Shown in pieces: positions 34,939-44,116 of a stretch of 64,000 nt of DNA (positions within the stretch are counted from its first letter, which is position 1; every line of letters starts with the position of its first letter). The stretch covers positions 3,534,001 through 3,598,000 of the forward strand of contig NZ_CP082164.1 of assembly GCF_023101685.1 (NCBI RefSeq), given 5' to 3'. Both the position numbers and the translations under genes were made by a program. The stretch comes from Bradyrhizobium sp. 186. GTDB taxonomy: Bacteria > Pseudomonadota > Alphaproteobacteria > Rhizobiales > Xanthobacteraceae. The notes under the pieces were generated by a model. It ran no database searches, was not told the DNA's origin, and was given only the letters and a program-made list of their open reading frames with translations.

Positions 34939-36291
34939 TCAGGAGGAACGTTTGAGCACCACCCGCTCGATCTTGCCCACGATCACGAGATAGGCGAACG
35001 CGGCGACCAGCGCATTGGCGCCGACGAACACCAGCGCACCGTTGAAGGAGCCGGTCGCCGCCAGGATGTAGCCGATCACGATCGGAGTGCTGATCGAAGA
35101 GAGGTTGCCGAAGGTGTTGAACAGGCCGCCGGAGACGCCGCCGGCTTCCTTCGGCGAGGTGTCGGAGACCACCGCCCAGCCGAGCGCGCCGATGCCCTTG
35201 CCAAAGAAGGCGAGCGCCATGAAGCCGACCACGAGCGCCTGTCCGTCGACATAGTTGCAGGCGATGATCGACATCGACAGCAGCATGCCGCCGACGATCG
35301 GGATCTTGCGCGCCATGGTCAGCGAGCCCGTCTTGCGCAGGATCGCATCGGAGATGACGCCGCCGAGCACGCCGCCGATGAAGCCGCACAGCGCCGGCAG
35401 GGTCGCGACGAAGCCGGCTTGCAGGATCGACAGCCCGCGCTCCTTGACGAGGTAGACCGGGAACCAGGTCAGGAAGAAGTAGGTCAGCGTGTTGATGCAG
35501 TACTGGCCGAGATAGACGCCGAGCATCATGCGGTTGGAGAGAAGCTGGCGGATGTGATCCCAACCGGGGCCGGAGGCCGCTGCGCGCTCGTTCTTCAGAT
35601 CATCCTTGGGCGCGTCGAGATCGACCAGTGCGCCGCCCTCCTTGATGTAGTCGAATTCGGCCTCGTTGATGCCGGGATGCTCCTTCGGGCCGTAGATGGT
35701 CTTGATCCAGACGAAGCCCATCACGACGCCGAGCGCGCCCATCACGAAGAAAACGTAGCGCCAGCCGTAGTCGTGCGCGATCCAGCCCATCAACGGCGCG
35801 AAGATCACGGTCGCGAAATACTGTCCCGAGTTGAAGAAAGCCGACGCGGTGCCGCGCTCGTTGCCGGGAAACCAGGCCGCGACGATGCGGGCGTTGGCGG
35901 GGAAGGAGGGCGCCTCCGCAATGCCGACCAGGAAGCGCAAGCCGAACAGCAAGACGATCGCGGTGCCGGCGCTGAAGAAGCCGACCCAGCCCTGCAGCAT
36001 CGTGAACAGCGACCAGACGATGATGCTGAAGGCATAGACGAGGCGCGAGCCGTAGCGGTCCAGCAGCCAGCCGCCCGGCACCTGTGCGATCACATAGGAC
36101 CAGCCGAAGGCCGAGAAGATGTAGCCCATGGCGACTGGGTCGAGATGGAGCTCCTTGGACAGCGCGGGGCCCGCGATCGAGAGCGTGGCGCGGTCGGCGT
36201 AGTTGACCGTGGTGACCAGGAACAACATGGTCACGATGAGCAGCCTGACGCGAGACCTCCTCACGTCCGCTGCGGACACAACTGCGCTCAT
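34939..36291 (-). CDS. gudP: MFS permease, glucarate/galactarate (ACS family) type
   Basis: The protein has about 450 residues and 12 membrane segments in the anion:cation symporter family pattern. The N-terminal signature is NYADRATLSIAGPALSKEL, with VAQVPGGWLLDRYGSRLVY in the first loop. It matches GudP/GarP-type hexuronate and aldarate transporters, and its position in this cluster supports aldarate uptake. Two consecutive ATG codons are possible (36294 and 36291); AGGAGG fits the second. A palindrome at 36371-36386 may be its operator. Confidence 0.88.
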   Translation of the reverse strand: MSAVVSAADVRRSRVRLLIVTMLFLVTTVNYADRATLSIAGPALSKELHLDPVAMGYIFSAFGWSYVIAQVPGGWLLDRYGSRLVYAFSIIVWSLFTMLQGWVGFFSAGTAIVLLFGLRFLVGIAEAPSFPANARIVAAWFPGNERGTASAFFNSGQYFATVIFAPLMGWIAHDYGWRYVFFVMGALGVVMGFVWIKTIYGPKEHPGINEAEFDYIKEGGALVDLDAPKDDLKNERAAASGPGWDHIRQLLSNRMMLGVYLGQYCINTLTYFFLTWFPVYLVKERGLSILQAGFVATLPALCGFIGGVLGGVISDAILRKTGSLTMARKIPIVGGMLLSMSIIACNYVDGQALVVGFMALAFFGKGIGALGWAVVSDTSPKEAGGVSGGLFNTFGNLSSISTPIVIGYILAATGSFNGALVFVGANALVAAFAYLVIVGKIERVVLKRSS

Positions 36292-36370
36292 CATGCGCCT
36301 CCTTAGAACTTGAATGTTTCCTCGCGACGACTCCTAGAGGCACGCGTGGCAAAGTGTCCAAGTTCAAGGG

Positions 36371-36386
36371 GGTATCGATCGATACC
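36371..36386. promoter_or_regulatory. Perfect 16-bp palindrome, candidate operator of the hexarate cluster
   Basis: GGTATCGATCGATACC is a perfect palindrome 80 bases before the permease start. On the minus strand a possible -35 (TTGGAC) and -10 (TCTAGG), 17 bases apart, lie between it and the gene. It could bind a dimeric regulator. It does not show the T-N11-A pattern usual for LysR sites, so the factor may be encoded elsewhere. Confidence 0.5.
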
Positions 36387-36450
36387 GTTTTTGGATTGAT
36401 GGAACGGCAGGTGGCGGGAACGGTACGTGGAGAGAGTGTCTTCACGCGGT

Positions 36451-38403
36451 TTACTGCTGCGCGCGCGGCAGCAGCTGCGGCAACAGTCCGCGCGTCACGC
36501 CGGGCGGCACAGCATCCAGCCCGAGCACGGTGCTCGCGGCTGGCAGCGTGGCGTCCGCCATTGCGGCGTGGCCTTCGGCGGAGGGATGCACGGCGCCGCC
36601 ATAGACGGCGGAGAGCACGCCCCAGGTCGCGTCGTGGATGTCGGTCGGCTGGCTCGCGGCCGGCAAGCCTTGCGGATAGGTCATCGCCGCAAAATAGCTG
36701 TCATTGGCGTCGCGGATCCAGCGCGCGCGGGGCAGGTAGGCGCGATATTCGGAGGCGCTGCGGCCGCACAGCATCGGCTGGCTCGCGGCCGACACGATGT
36801 CCGGATTGAAGCTCTGGCCGTTCTCGGCAAAACAGGTGCGGTCAAATTCGGGATCGTTGCCGGCATGCGCGCAGAAGCCGTGATCCGCGAACGCGACCTG
36901 ATGCGAATCCACGAAGGTCATGCGGTCGGCTTCGGGATCGCGACAGAGCGCGCCGCGCGTGCAGGTAGCGAGGCCCTTCAGTTGCGGCAGGAACTCGGTA
37001 TCGACGAAGGTCGAGACGCGGGCGAGACGCTGCGGGTCGGCGTTGAAGGCGGGATGGATGTCGAAGCCGGCACGGCCGCCGCGGCAGGGCACGCCGCCGT
37101 CCGCGAGCGCCGGATTGGCATAGGAGACATAGACGACGTGCGAGAGGTCGCCGCCGACGAGCGGCTTCAGCGCCTCGCGCAGCTTGACGAAATTCTGCGG
37201 CAGCTCGCGGGCCAGCGCGTCGCGGGAATCGTCGACGCTCGCCATCACGCCGGAGCGTCGGAACAGCGCGCGCTCGGTTGCGGTCTCGACGATGACGTCG
37301 GCGACGAGGCCGGAGAAGTAGATGTCGTTGGCGCCGATCGAGAGCAGCACGAGGTCGAGCGTACGGTCGGGCTGGCGCTTTTTGGCGGCGGTGAGCGCTT
37401 CGCGCAGCTCGGCGATTTGCGCGTTCACGCTGGTCTGGCAGGCGCCGCTCTTGCCGGGGAGGCACTCCCGGGCGCGCTGCGAGCCGAGCAGACCATCGCC
37501 GATGCTGGCGCCGGTACAGGCGAGCGGCAGAAATGTCACCGCGATATGCGTATAGCGCACCGCGAGCGCCAGCGCCGTGCGAGCCTGGTAGCTGTAGAGC
37601 GAGCGGTGGCAAGGGGAGTTGAACCAGAGCGCGCCGTAGCGCTGCCAGTTGGCCAGCGTATCCGGCGCCTCGCAGGCGCGGCCGCCCTTATATCCAGCGC
37701 GGCTCGGCCGGTAATATTGCGCGCCGGCGGTGCCGAGATAGGAGCGGAAGCAGAAGCCTTCATCCGACAGCGCCAGCGGGCGGTCCGGATTGCCTTCGCC
37801 GGAGGCGATGCTGTCGCCCAAGCCGGCGACGAAGATATCGCGGACCTGGATCTCGGCCTGGACACGCTGGGTTGGATCTGAGCCGGAGGAGACGTCGACG
37901 CTCGCCACCGTCTGCTTGCCGTAGCGGACGCGCAAATTCACCGGCTCGGCGCAGTCGAAGGTCGAGGCTTGCTGCCCGTCGCCGTCGTCGAACGACCAGG
38001 CGCAGGTGGCACCGACCGGCACCGCGCCGGTCAGGCGCACGGTGACGGGGTGGTCGATCGGGGTGAGGTAGTTTTCCTTCACGTTGTCGCGATTGCAGGG
38101 CTGGTTGACCCGGCCCTGGAGGTCGATGCAGAGCCGGTTGACCATGTTCCGGGCCCAGCCGCGGCCCTCGCTCTGCAGCTCCAGCGACTGCTCAGTGGCG
38201 AGGATGCTGCGGTTGCGGGCGTTCTCGGCGTGAAGCAGGAAGTCGCGCTCCTCGCGGAACAGCCGGAAGCGGTTGCGCACTTCCCAGCTGATCTGGATGG
38301 CGCCGGAATCCTGCGCGGCCACGCGCTCGAACGGCAAAGCGGTGAGGAGCCCCGCGAGCAGCAGGGCGCCCGCGAGGAAAGGGCGAAGGGATACAGGGAT
38401 CAT
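36451..38403 (-). CDS. Exported SGNH/GDSL-type hydrolase, large
   Basis: The protein has 650 residues from ATG 38403. It has a signal peptide (FLAGALLLAGLLTALPF), an N-terminal non-catalytic part of about 180 residues (including CAWSFDDGDGQQASTFDC, possibly PKD-like), and an SGNH hydrolase domain. Block I is VAGLGDSIASGEGNPD (catalytic Ser), the GxND block is LSIGANDIYF, and block V is GGAVHPSAEGH with the catalytic His. The Asp usually three residues before the His is absent (GAVH), so it may work as a Ser-His dyad. It is probably a periplasmic or secreted esterase or lipase; the substrate is unknown. Many cysteines suggest disulfides. Confidence 0.82.
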   Translation of the reverse strand: MIPVSLRPFLAGALLLAGLLTALPFERVAAQDSGAIQISWEVRNRFRLFREERDFLLHAENARNRSILATEQSLELQSEGRGWARNMVNRLCIDLQGRVNQPCNRDNVKENYLTPIDHPVTVRLTGAVPVGATCAWSFDDGDGQQASTFDCAEPVNLRVRYGKQTVASVDVSSGSDPTQRVQAEIQVRDIFVAGLGDSIASGEGNPDRPLALSDEGFCFRSYLGTAGAQYYRPSRAGYKGGRACEAPDTLANWQRYGALWFNSPCHRSLYSYQARTALALAVRYTHIAVTFLPLACTGASIGDGLLGSQRARECLPGKSGACQTSVNAQIAELREALTAAKKRQPDRTLDLVLLSIGANDIYFSGLVADVIVETATERALFRRSGVMASVDDSRDALARELPQNFVKLREALKPLVGGDLSHVVYVSYANPALADGGVPCRGGRAGFDIHPAFNADPQRLARVSTFVDTEFLPQLKGLATCTRGALCRDPEADRMTFVDSHQVAFADHGFCAHAGNDPEFDRTCFAENGQSFNPDIVSAASQPMLCGRSASEYRAYLPRARWIRDANDSYFAAMTYPQGLPAASQPTDIHDATWGVLSAVYGGAVHPSAEGHAAMADATLPAASTVLGLDAVPPGVTRGLLPQLLPRAQQ

Positions 38404-38504
38404 GGCCCGCGTCTTCAACGGCAAAGTTGAGGCGGAAATAAGAGAGGAACTGCTCCCCCGCCTGCAACTTTGTCTGACGGTTTTGCGGGCCGCCGTCCAG
38501 CGGC

Positions 38505-39584
38505 TTAGCGTTTGGCCTGCCGCAGCGACCGTTCGCGCTCCATCGCTGCTACCTGCTTGGGCAGGTTGGCCTGCGCGCAGGCCTCCGCCAGCCGCCGGCG
38601 CTCCTGCCAGGGCTCCACGACGTTCATCCAGAGCTCGCGTGCGCCCATGATGGAGATGGCAAGACCGAACGGGATCACGAAATAGAGGATGCGGAAGACC
38701 AAAAGGGTCGCCAGCAACTCCTCGCGGCCGAATTCGGGCAGCGCCACCAGCATGGCGGCGTCGAACACGCCGAGCGAGCCCGGGGCGTGGCTGGCAAAGC
38801 CGAGCAGCGTCGCCAGGATGAACACGACGGCGAGCGACAGGAAATCGATCGGCGGATTGGCCGGCACCAGGAGGTACATCGCCAGCGCGCAGAAGCCGAG
38901 ATCGACCACGCCGATCAGGATCTGCACCAGCGTCAGCGGCGCGGACGGCAGCACCACCTTCCAGCCCTTCTGGCCGAGCTCGCGGCGCTTCTCGCCCATG
39001 CAGAGCCAGACCAGATAGGCGCCGATCGAGGCAAGGCCGCCGAGCGCGATCAGCCGGTTGATCGACGACGGGAGCTGATCCATGTAGGAGGCGGCAGCCG
39101 GATGGATCGCCATGCCGATCGAGAGCACGAAGATGTTACCGAGCCAGAAGGTCAGGCCGGACAGGAAGCAGATTTTTGCGACGTCGATCGCGTTCAGCCC
39201 GTAGTCCGAATAGATCCGGAAGCGGATCGCCCCGCCGGTGAACACGGTGGCACCGATATTGTGGCCGATCGAATAGGACGTGAAGCTGGAGAGCGCTGCG
39301 ATGCGATAGGGCACGTGCTTCTTGCCGATCGTTCGCAGTGCAAAAAAGTCATAGAAGGTCAGCGTACAGAACGCGAAAAACACGCAGATCGCCGCCAGCC
39401 CGATATTGCCGCGGGGAATCTCGGTTAACGCCGTCAGGATGACGCCGGTATCGATGCCCTTGAGGGTCCGCACAAGCGTGGCGATCGCGAAGGCAATGAT
39501 GAAGACGCTCGCGGCAATTCCAAGCCGTCGCCAGCCGATCCATCTCTTGAAGCCGCGTTGCAACGCGGGCAGCAGTCCGTGCAT
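38505..39584 (-). CDS. Lysylphosphatidylglycerol synthase-like (UPF0104) membrane protein
   Basis: The 359-residue protein has about eight membrane segments in the flippase-type LPG_synthase_TM/UPF0104 arrangement. Conserved runs include FTSYSIGHNIGATVFTGGAI, RIYSDYGL and GFASHAPGSLGVFDAAML. It lacks the C-terminal tRNA-dependent lysyltransferase domain of MprF, so it may be a lipid translocator or other lipid-associated protein. GGGAGGATGA just before the ATG is a good ribosome site. Confidence 0.85.
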   Translation of the reverse strand: MHGLLPALQRGFKRWIGWRRLGIAASVFIIAFAIATLVRTLKGIDTGVILTALTEIPRGNIGLAAICVFFAFCTLTFYDFFALRTIGKKHVPYRIAALSSFTSYSIGHNIGATVFTGGAIRFRIYSDYGLNAIDVAKICFLSGLTFWLGNIFVLSIGMAIHPAAASYMDQLPSSINRLIALGGLASIGAYLVWLCMGEKRRELGQKGWKVVLPSAPLTLVQILIGVVDLGFCALAMYLLVPANPPIDFLSLAVVFILATLLGFASHAPGSLGVFDAAMLVALPEFGREELLATLLVFRILYFVIPFGLAISIMGARELWMNVVEPWQERRRLAEACAQANLPKQVAAMERERSLRQAKR

Positions 39585-39983
39585 TCATCCTCCCGGCGGG
39601 GGCAAGTCCGACCCGCCCAGGCATTGGCGCGTCGGGTGCGATCGCTGCCAAGGCGGGCGTCGATCGCTAGGTATAATCTAGCTCATTTAAGGCAAAAAGG
39701 GCGGCTTGTGCAGCCCTTGACAAGGATAGGTTCTGCGTTGAACCGGCCGCCCTTGTCACATCTGGTACACATTGGCGGCGCGTTAAGCATTCGAGTCGCG
39801 CCAGCCGCTCACATCCCAGCTCCTGGCGCGGCCGGCATTGTTCCAGCGCAAGCGATGCAGGTTTTTTTCGGAACATCGTCGCGGCGTGCTGGTTAGGGGC
39901 GCATCAGCAATCGAACATGGCAGGATGCGGCTTCGCGTGCGAAGACGTGCCGTCCTGTTCCCGAACGTGCGAGGATTGGAACG
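39585..39983. promoter_or_regulatory. Divergent promoter region (399 bases)
   Basis: The region between the UPF0104 gene and the DUF892 gene holds no credible ORF. It contains a 9-bp inverted repeat (AAGGGCGGC about 39697, GCCGCCCTT about 39749), a TATAAT at 39669-39674 and the EcfG-like promoter described separately. Confidence 0.55.
39870..39894 (+). promoter_or_regulatory. EcfG-type general stress promoter
   Basis: GGAAC (39870-39874) is followed after exactly 16 bases by GGTT (39891-39894). The alphaproteobacterial EcfG consensus is GGAAC-N16/17-cGTT. It reads towards the DUF892 gene 90 bases downstream, a family often under general stress control. Confidence 0.6.
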
Positions 39984-40490
39984 ATGGGACTGTTCACAAA
40001 AGACATCAAGACCATGAACGACCTATTCGTGCATCAGCTGCAGGACATCTATTATGCCGAGCAGCAGCTCACCAAAGCGCTGCCGAAAATGGCAGATAAG
40101 GCCACCGATCCGCAGTTGAAGCAGGGCTTTTTGACGCACCTCGAAGAGACCAAGCAGCACGTCAAGCGTCTCGAGGAAGTGTTCAAGATGCATGGCGCGC
40201 AAGTGAAGGCGGTGGATTGCCCGGCGATCGACGGCATTATCGAGGAAGCCGACGAGACCGCGGGCGAAGTCGCCGACAAGGCCGTGCTCGACGCCGCGCT
40301 CATCAACGCGGCGCAGGCCGCCGAGCACTACGAGATCGTGCGCTACGGCAGCCTGATCGCCTGGGCCAAGCAGCTCGGTCGCACCGATTGCGCCAGCGTG
40401 CTCGCCAAGACGCTCGAGGAAGAAAAGGCGACCGACAAGAAGCTCACGGTGCTCGCCGAGAGCAAGGTGAACCTGCGCGCGGCCGGCTAG
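39984..40490 (+). CDS. DUF892 (YciE/YciF-like) ferritin-fold stress protein
   Basis: The 168-residue all-helical protein shows the DUF892 motifs LQDIYYAEQQLTKALPKMA, HLEETKQHVKRLEEVF and AAEHYEIVRYGSL with the Glu/His residues of a ferritin-like di-metal site. YciE/YciF relatives are induced by osmotic and general stress. An EcfG-like promoter lies upstream and a strong terminator downstream, so it is a single-gene unit. Confidence 0.92.
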   Translation: MGLFTKDIKTMNDLFVHQLQDIYYAEQQLTKALPKMADKATDPQLKQGFLTHLEETKQHVKRLEEVFKMHGAQVKAVDCPAIDGIIEEADETAGEVADKAVLDAALINAAQAAEHYEIVRYGSLIAWAKQLGRTDCASVLAKTLEEEKATDKKLTVLAESKVNLRAAG

Positions 40491-40512
40491 TGAGAGTATA
40501 GCAAGGAAAGAA

Positions 40513-40550
40513 GAAAGCGCCGCACGGCCGACGCGCGGCGCTTTCTTTTT
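40513..40550 (+). terminator. Rho-independent terminator of the DUF892 gene
   Basis: An 11-bp stem (GAAAGCGCCGC / GCGGCGCTTTC) is followed by TTTTT, 22 bases after the stop codon. Confidence 0.9.
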
Positions 40551-40633
40551 GGCAAACATCCTTCGGCCATTGTCGAAATATGGTGGCGGGCCGGAAGCGT
40601 ATGTTTCGCATGGGGCTGCGATCGAGGTGCAGC

Positions 40634-42040
40634 ATGCGAGCCGATACATTCAAATTCGAATCCTTCGACGACTCCAAAGGCGCCTCGCGTGCTACGCGTC
40701 TCGCGACGTCTCTCACACTCGCCGCGATGAGCCTCGGCTATGGTGTGGTGCAGCTCGATGTCACCATCGTCAACACCGCGCTCGATGCCATGGGCAAGAC
40801 GCTCGGCGGCGGCGTCGCCGAGCTGCAATGGGTGGTCAGCGCCTACACCATCGCCTTTGCCGCCTTCATCCTGACGGCGGGAGCGCTCGGCGACCGCATC
40901 GGCGCCAAACGCGTCTTCATGGCCGGGTTTGCCATCTTCACCGCGGCCTCGCTCGCCTGCGCGGTGTCGCCCAATGCCGTCGCGCTGATCGGCGCGCGGC
41001 TCGTCCAAGGCCTGGCGGCTGCGATCCTGGTGCCGAATTCGCTGGCATTGCTCAATCATGCCTATCCGGACGACCGCCAGCGCGGTCGCGCCGTGGCGAT
41101 CTGGGCCGCCGGTGCGAGCCTGGCGCTGACCGCGGGTCCCTTCGTCGGCGGCGGCCTGATCACGCTGGTCGGGTGGCGCGCGATCTTCCTGGTCAATTTG
41201 CCGGTCGGGCTCGCCGGCCTGTGGCTGACCTGGCGCTATGCCGCCGAGACCACGCGCTTACGCTCGCGCGAAATCGATCTCCTTGGCCAGTGTGCCGCGA
41301 TCGGCGCGCTCGGAGCACTCGCCGGCGCGATCATCGAGGGCGGCGCGCTCGGCTGGGGGCATCCGGCCGTGGTCGGAGCTTTCGCCGCCGCAACGATTCT
41401 CGCAGCGCTGTTCGTATGGCAGGAAAGCCGCACGGCTCAGCCGATGCTGCCGCTATCGCTGTTCAGTCACCGGCTGTTTACCTTGACCACGATCGTTGGC
41501 CTGCTGGTGAACATCGCGATCTACGGCCTGATCTTCGTGCTCAGCCTGTACTTCCAGCGCGTCAACGGGCTGTCGGCCTGGTGGACCGGGCTCGCCTTCA
41601 TGCCGATGATGGCTGCGGTGCTGCCGGTTAATCTGCTGGCGCCGCACCTCGCCGAGCGCATCGGCTCGTGCCCGACCATCGTCGTCGGCGCCTCCATCTC
41701 GGCGCTCGGCTGCCTAGGACTGCTTTGGATCGAAGCCGGGACGAGCTATTGGACGATCTGCGCGCAGATGATCGCGATCAGCGGCGGGCTCGGACTCCTG
41801 GTGCCGCCCTTGACCTCGACTTTGCTGGGCAGCGTCGAGAAGGCTCGCTCCGGCATCGCGGCAGGGGTGCTGAACGCGACCCGGCAAACGGGCAGCGTGC
41901 TTGGCGTGGCCCTGTTCGGCTCGCTGATCGCCGGCGAAGGCGCGTTCATGGAAGGCCTGCATCTGTCGCTGGCGATCTCCGCGGTCGTCCTGTTGCTGGC
42001 CGCCGCCGTGATCGGGTTCGGCGCACGGGCGCGAGGATGA
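40634..42040 (+). CDS. MFS drug exporter, DHA2 (EmrB/QacA) family
   Basis: From ATG 40634 the protein has 468 residues and about 14 membrane segments. The family signature LDVTIVNTALDAM in the first helix and GDRIGAKRVFMAGFAIF in the first loop identify the DHA2 group of proton-driven multidrug exporters. GAGG at 40624-40627 supports this start over the longer frame from 40580. The gene stands alone, followed by an IS1634-family element 91 bases after its stop. Confidence 0.9.
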   Translation: MRADTFKFESFDDSKGASRATRLATSLTLAAMSLGYGVVQLDVTIVNTALDAMGKTLGGGVAELQWVVSAYTIAFAAFILTAGALGDRIGAKRVFMAGFAIFTAASLACAVSPNAVALIGARLVQGLAAAILVPNSLALLNHAYPDDRQRGRAVAIWAAGASLALTAGPFVGGGLITLVGWRAIFLVNLPVGLAGLWLTWRYAAETTRLRSREIDLLGQCAAIGALGALAGAIIEGGALGWGHPAVVGAFAAATILAALFVWQESRTAQPMLPLSLFSHRLFTLTTIVGLLVNIAIYGLIFVLSLYFQRVNGLSAWWTGLAFMPMMAAVLPVNLLAPHLAERIGSCPTIVVGASISALGCLGLLWIEAGTSYWTICAQMIAISGGLGLLVPPLTSTLLGSVEKARSGIAAGVLNATRQTGSVLGVALFGSLIAGEGAFMEGLHLSLAISAVVLLLAAAVIGFGARARG

Positions 42041-42131
42041 ACAATGTGAGCGAACGCGCACATCGTCCGTTCACCATTCCCGGAACCGGCTCGTAGCCGG
42101 TTACCGACTGTCCATCTCTGCCGGTTCTAGT

Positions 42132-44088
42132 CCGAAGTTTGCGCTTGGTTTGACCTGAAAGACGAATCCTTTCGGGCGGATGGGCGGAGAGTAGTTTGCA
42201 GTTTGTATCCATGTAACGGGGATTCCCAAATCAGTCGAGATGTGATTCGATTTGGGAATGTTCATCGAGACGATTCCCAATCGAGGCTCGCCGCCTGCGG
42301 TGCTGTTGCGGGAGGCGTATCGCGACGAGCATGGCCGCGCGCAGAAGCGGACCTTGGCCAATCTGAGCAAGCTGCCGGTGGATTTGATTGGCGGACTGAA
42401 GGCTCTGCTCAAGGGCGGCACGGTGATTGGCACCGGACCGGACGAGATTCAAATCGAGCGCTCACTGCCTCACGGCCATGTTGCAGCGGCGCTCGGGACG
42501 ATCCGCAGAATTGCACTGGATCGGCTGATTTTAAGCACGACGAAGGATGAGGCATCGCGACGCCATTACGATCTGGTGGTAGCCATGATCGTTGATCGGT
42601 TGATTGCGCCACGCTCGAAGCTTGGCTTTGTACGGGCGGTGGATCAGGAGACGGCAATCTCCAGCCTCGGATCGGTTCTGCGCCTGGGCAAGGTGAAGGA
42701 GCGCGAGGCCTATGAGGCGCTCGATTGGCTGGTCGAGCGCCAGGCGCGGATCGAGACCGGCTTGGCGCGGCGACATCTCCAGGACGGCGTGCTGGTGCTC
42801 TACGACGTCAGCTCGTCCTACTTTGAGGGCCGCTGCTGTCCGCTGGCGCGCTATGGCCATAGCCGCGATCACCGGGGCGACCGGCCGCAGATTGTCTACG
42901 GGCTGCTCTGTACGCGTGAGGGGCTGCCGATTGCGGTTGAAGTCTTCGACGGCAACACGGCCGATCCGAAGACGCTGAGTTCTCAAGTCCAAAAGATCAA
43001 GGATCGCTTCGGGATCAGCCGTATGGTGTTGGTCGGGGATCGGGGAATGATCACCTCGGCACGCATCCGCGATGATCTCAAGCCGGCGGGCGTCGATTGG
43101 ATCACCTGCCTGCGCGCGCCGGCGATCCAGGCTTTGGCGGCGGAGAACGGGCCGCTGCAGCTGTCGCTGTTCGATGACCGCGATCTCGCCGAAATCAGCG
43201 CCCCTGACCTGTTCCCAGGCGAGCGGCTGATCGTCTGTCGCAATCGCGATCTGGCAGCCGAACGAGCGCGCAAACGCGAGGATCTGCTGGCCGCGACCGA
43301 GCACGAACTTGCCCGCGTTCAAGCGCAGGTCCAGCGCAAACACTCTGCGTTGCGCAGTTCCGCCCAGATCGGCATCGCGGTTGGTGCGGTTTTGGACCGC
43401 AAGAAGATGGCCAAGCACTTCGACGTCGAAGTGGCCGATGGCTATCTCTCATGGCAGCGACGGATCGAGCAGATCGAGGAAGAGGCTCGCCTCGACGGCA
43501 TCTACGTCATCCGAACCAGCATACCCGCTGGGCATCTCGACGCTGCAGAGGCGGTTCAGGCCTACAAGGACCTGTCGCGAGTCGAACGCAGCTTCCGGTC
43601 CATGAAAACCATCGATCTCGAAATACGGCCGATCCGCCACTGGACGGCACAGCACGTGCGGGCCCATGTCTTCCTGTGCATGCTGGCCTATCACGTCGAA
43701 TGGCACCTGCGAGAAGCCTTGGCGCCGCTGTTGTTCCACGACACCGACCTTGAGGCCGCCCGGGGAGAACGGACCTCTCCCGTCGCCAAGACCGAACCAT
43801 CTGAGGCGGCGAAGGCCAAGAAGGCAACAAAGCGATCAGCCGACGGCCATCACGTCATGAGCTTCGATGCGCTCATCGCCCATCTCGGCACGCTGGTCCG
43901 AAACACGATGCGCGTGCCCCTTCACACCAAGCATCGCTTCATGCTCCATTCCACACCAACCTCCGTCCAGGAGACCGCGTTCAAGCTGCTCGATCTTGAC
44001 CCGCTGCGTGTCCAGTAATTGAAAACACCGACCGTCAACTTATCGAGTCGGATCAATCCCTTGCACACTTCCCAAGCGAAAACTTCGG
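42132..44088 (+). mobile_element. Second IS1634-family insertion sequence, 1957 bp
   Basis: The ends are visible: imperfect terminal repeats CCGAAGTTTGCGCTTGG (42132) and CCAAGCGAAAACTTCGG (ending 44088), with a 6-bp target duplication TCTAGT at 42126-42131 and 44089-44094. It differs from the element at 24482 in its ends and much of its DNA, so it is a related but distinct element. Confidence 0.95.
42258..44018 (+). CDS. IS1634-family transposase
   Basis: The 586-residue transposase begins MFIETIPNRGSPPAVLLREA. It shares catalytic regions with the transposase at 24613 (VLYDVSSSYFEGRCCPLARY; VLVGDRGMITSARIRDDLKP; VRAHVFLCMLAYHVEWHLRE). The frame is complete. ATG 42258 was chosen over TTG 42252 by similarity of the N-terminus to its relative. 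Confidence 0.92.
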   Translation: MFIETIPNRGSPPAVLLREAYRDEHGRAQKRTLANLSKLPVDLIGGLKALLKGGTVIGTGPDEIQIERSLPHGHVAAALGTIRRIALDRLILSTTKDEASRRHYDLVVAMIVDRLIAPRSKLGFVRAVDQETAISSLGSVLRLGKVKEREAYEALDWLVERQARIETGLARRHLQDGVLVLYDVSSSYFEGRCCPLARYGHSRDHRGDRPQIVYGLLCTREGLPIAVEVFDGNTADPKTLSSQVQKIKDRFGISRMVLVGDRGMITSARIRDDLKPAGVDWITCLRAPAIQALAAENGPLQLSLFDDRDLAEISAPDLFPGERLIVCRNRDLAAERARKREDLLAATEHELARVQAQVQRKHSALRSSAQIGIAVGAVLDRKKMAKHFDVEVADGYLSWQRRIEQIEEEARLDGIYVIRTSIPAGHLDAAEAVQAYKDLSRVERSFRSMKTIDLEIRPIRHWTAQHVRAHVFLCMLAYHVEWHLREALAPLLFHDTDLEAARGERTSPVAKTEPSEAAKAKKATKRSADGHHVMSFDALIAHLGTLVRNTMRVPLHTKHRFMLHSTPTSVQETAFKLLDLDPLRVQ

Positions 44089-44116
44089 TCTAGTGCAGGT
44101 CCTATAGGGGCCGGCA

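Noticed and set aside
39717..39722. TTGACA resembling a -35 element before the DUF892 gene
   Set aside because: No acceptable -10 lies 16-18 bases downstream, and it sits within an inverted repeat.
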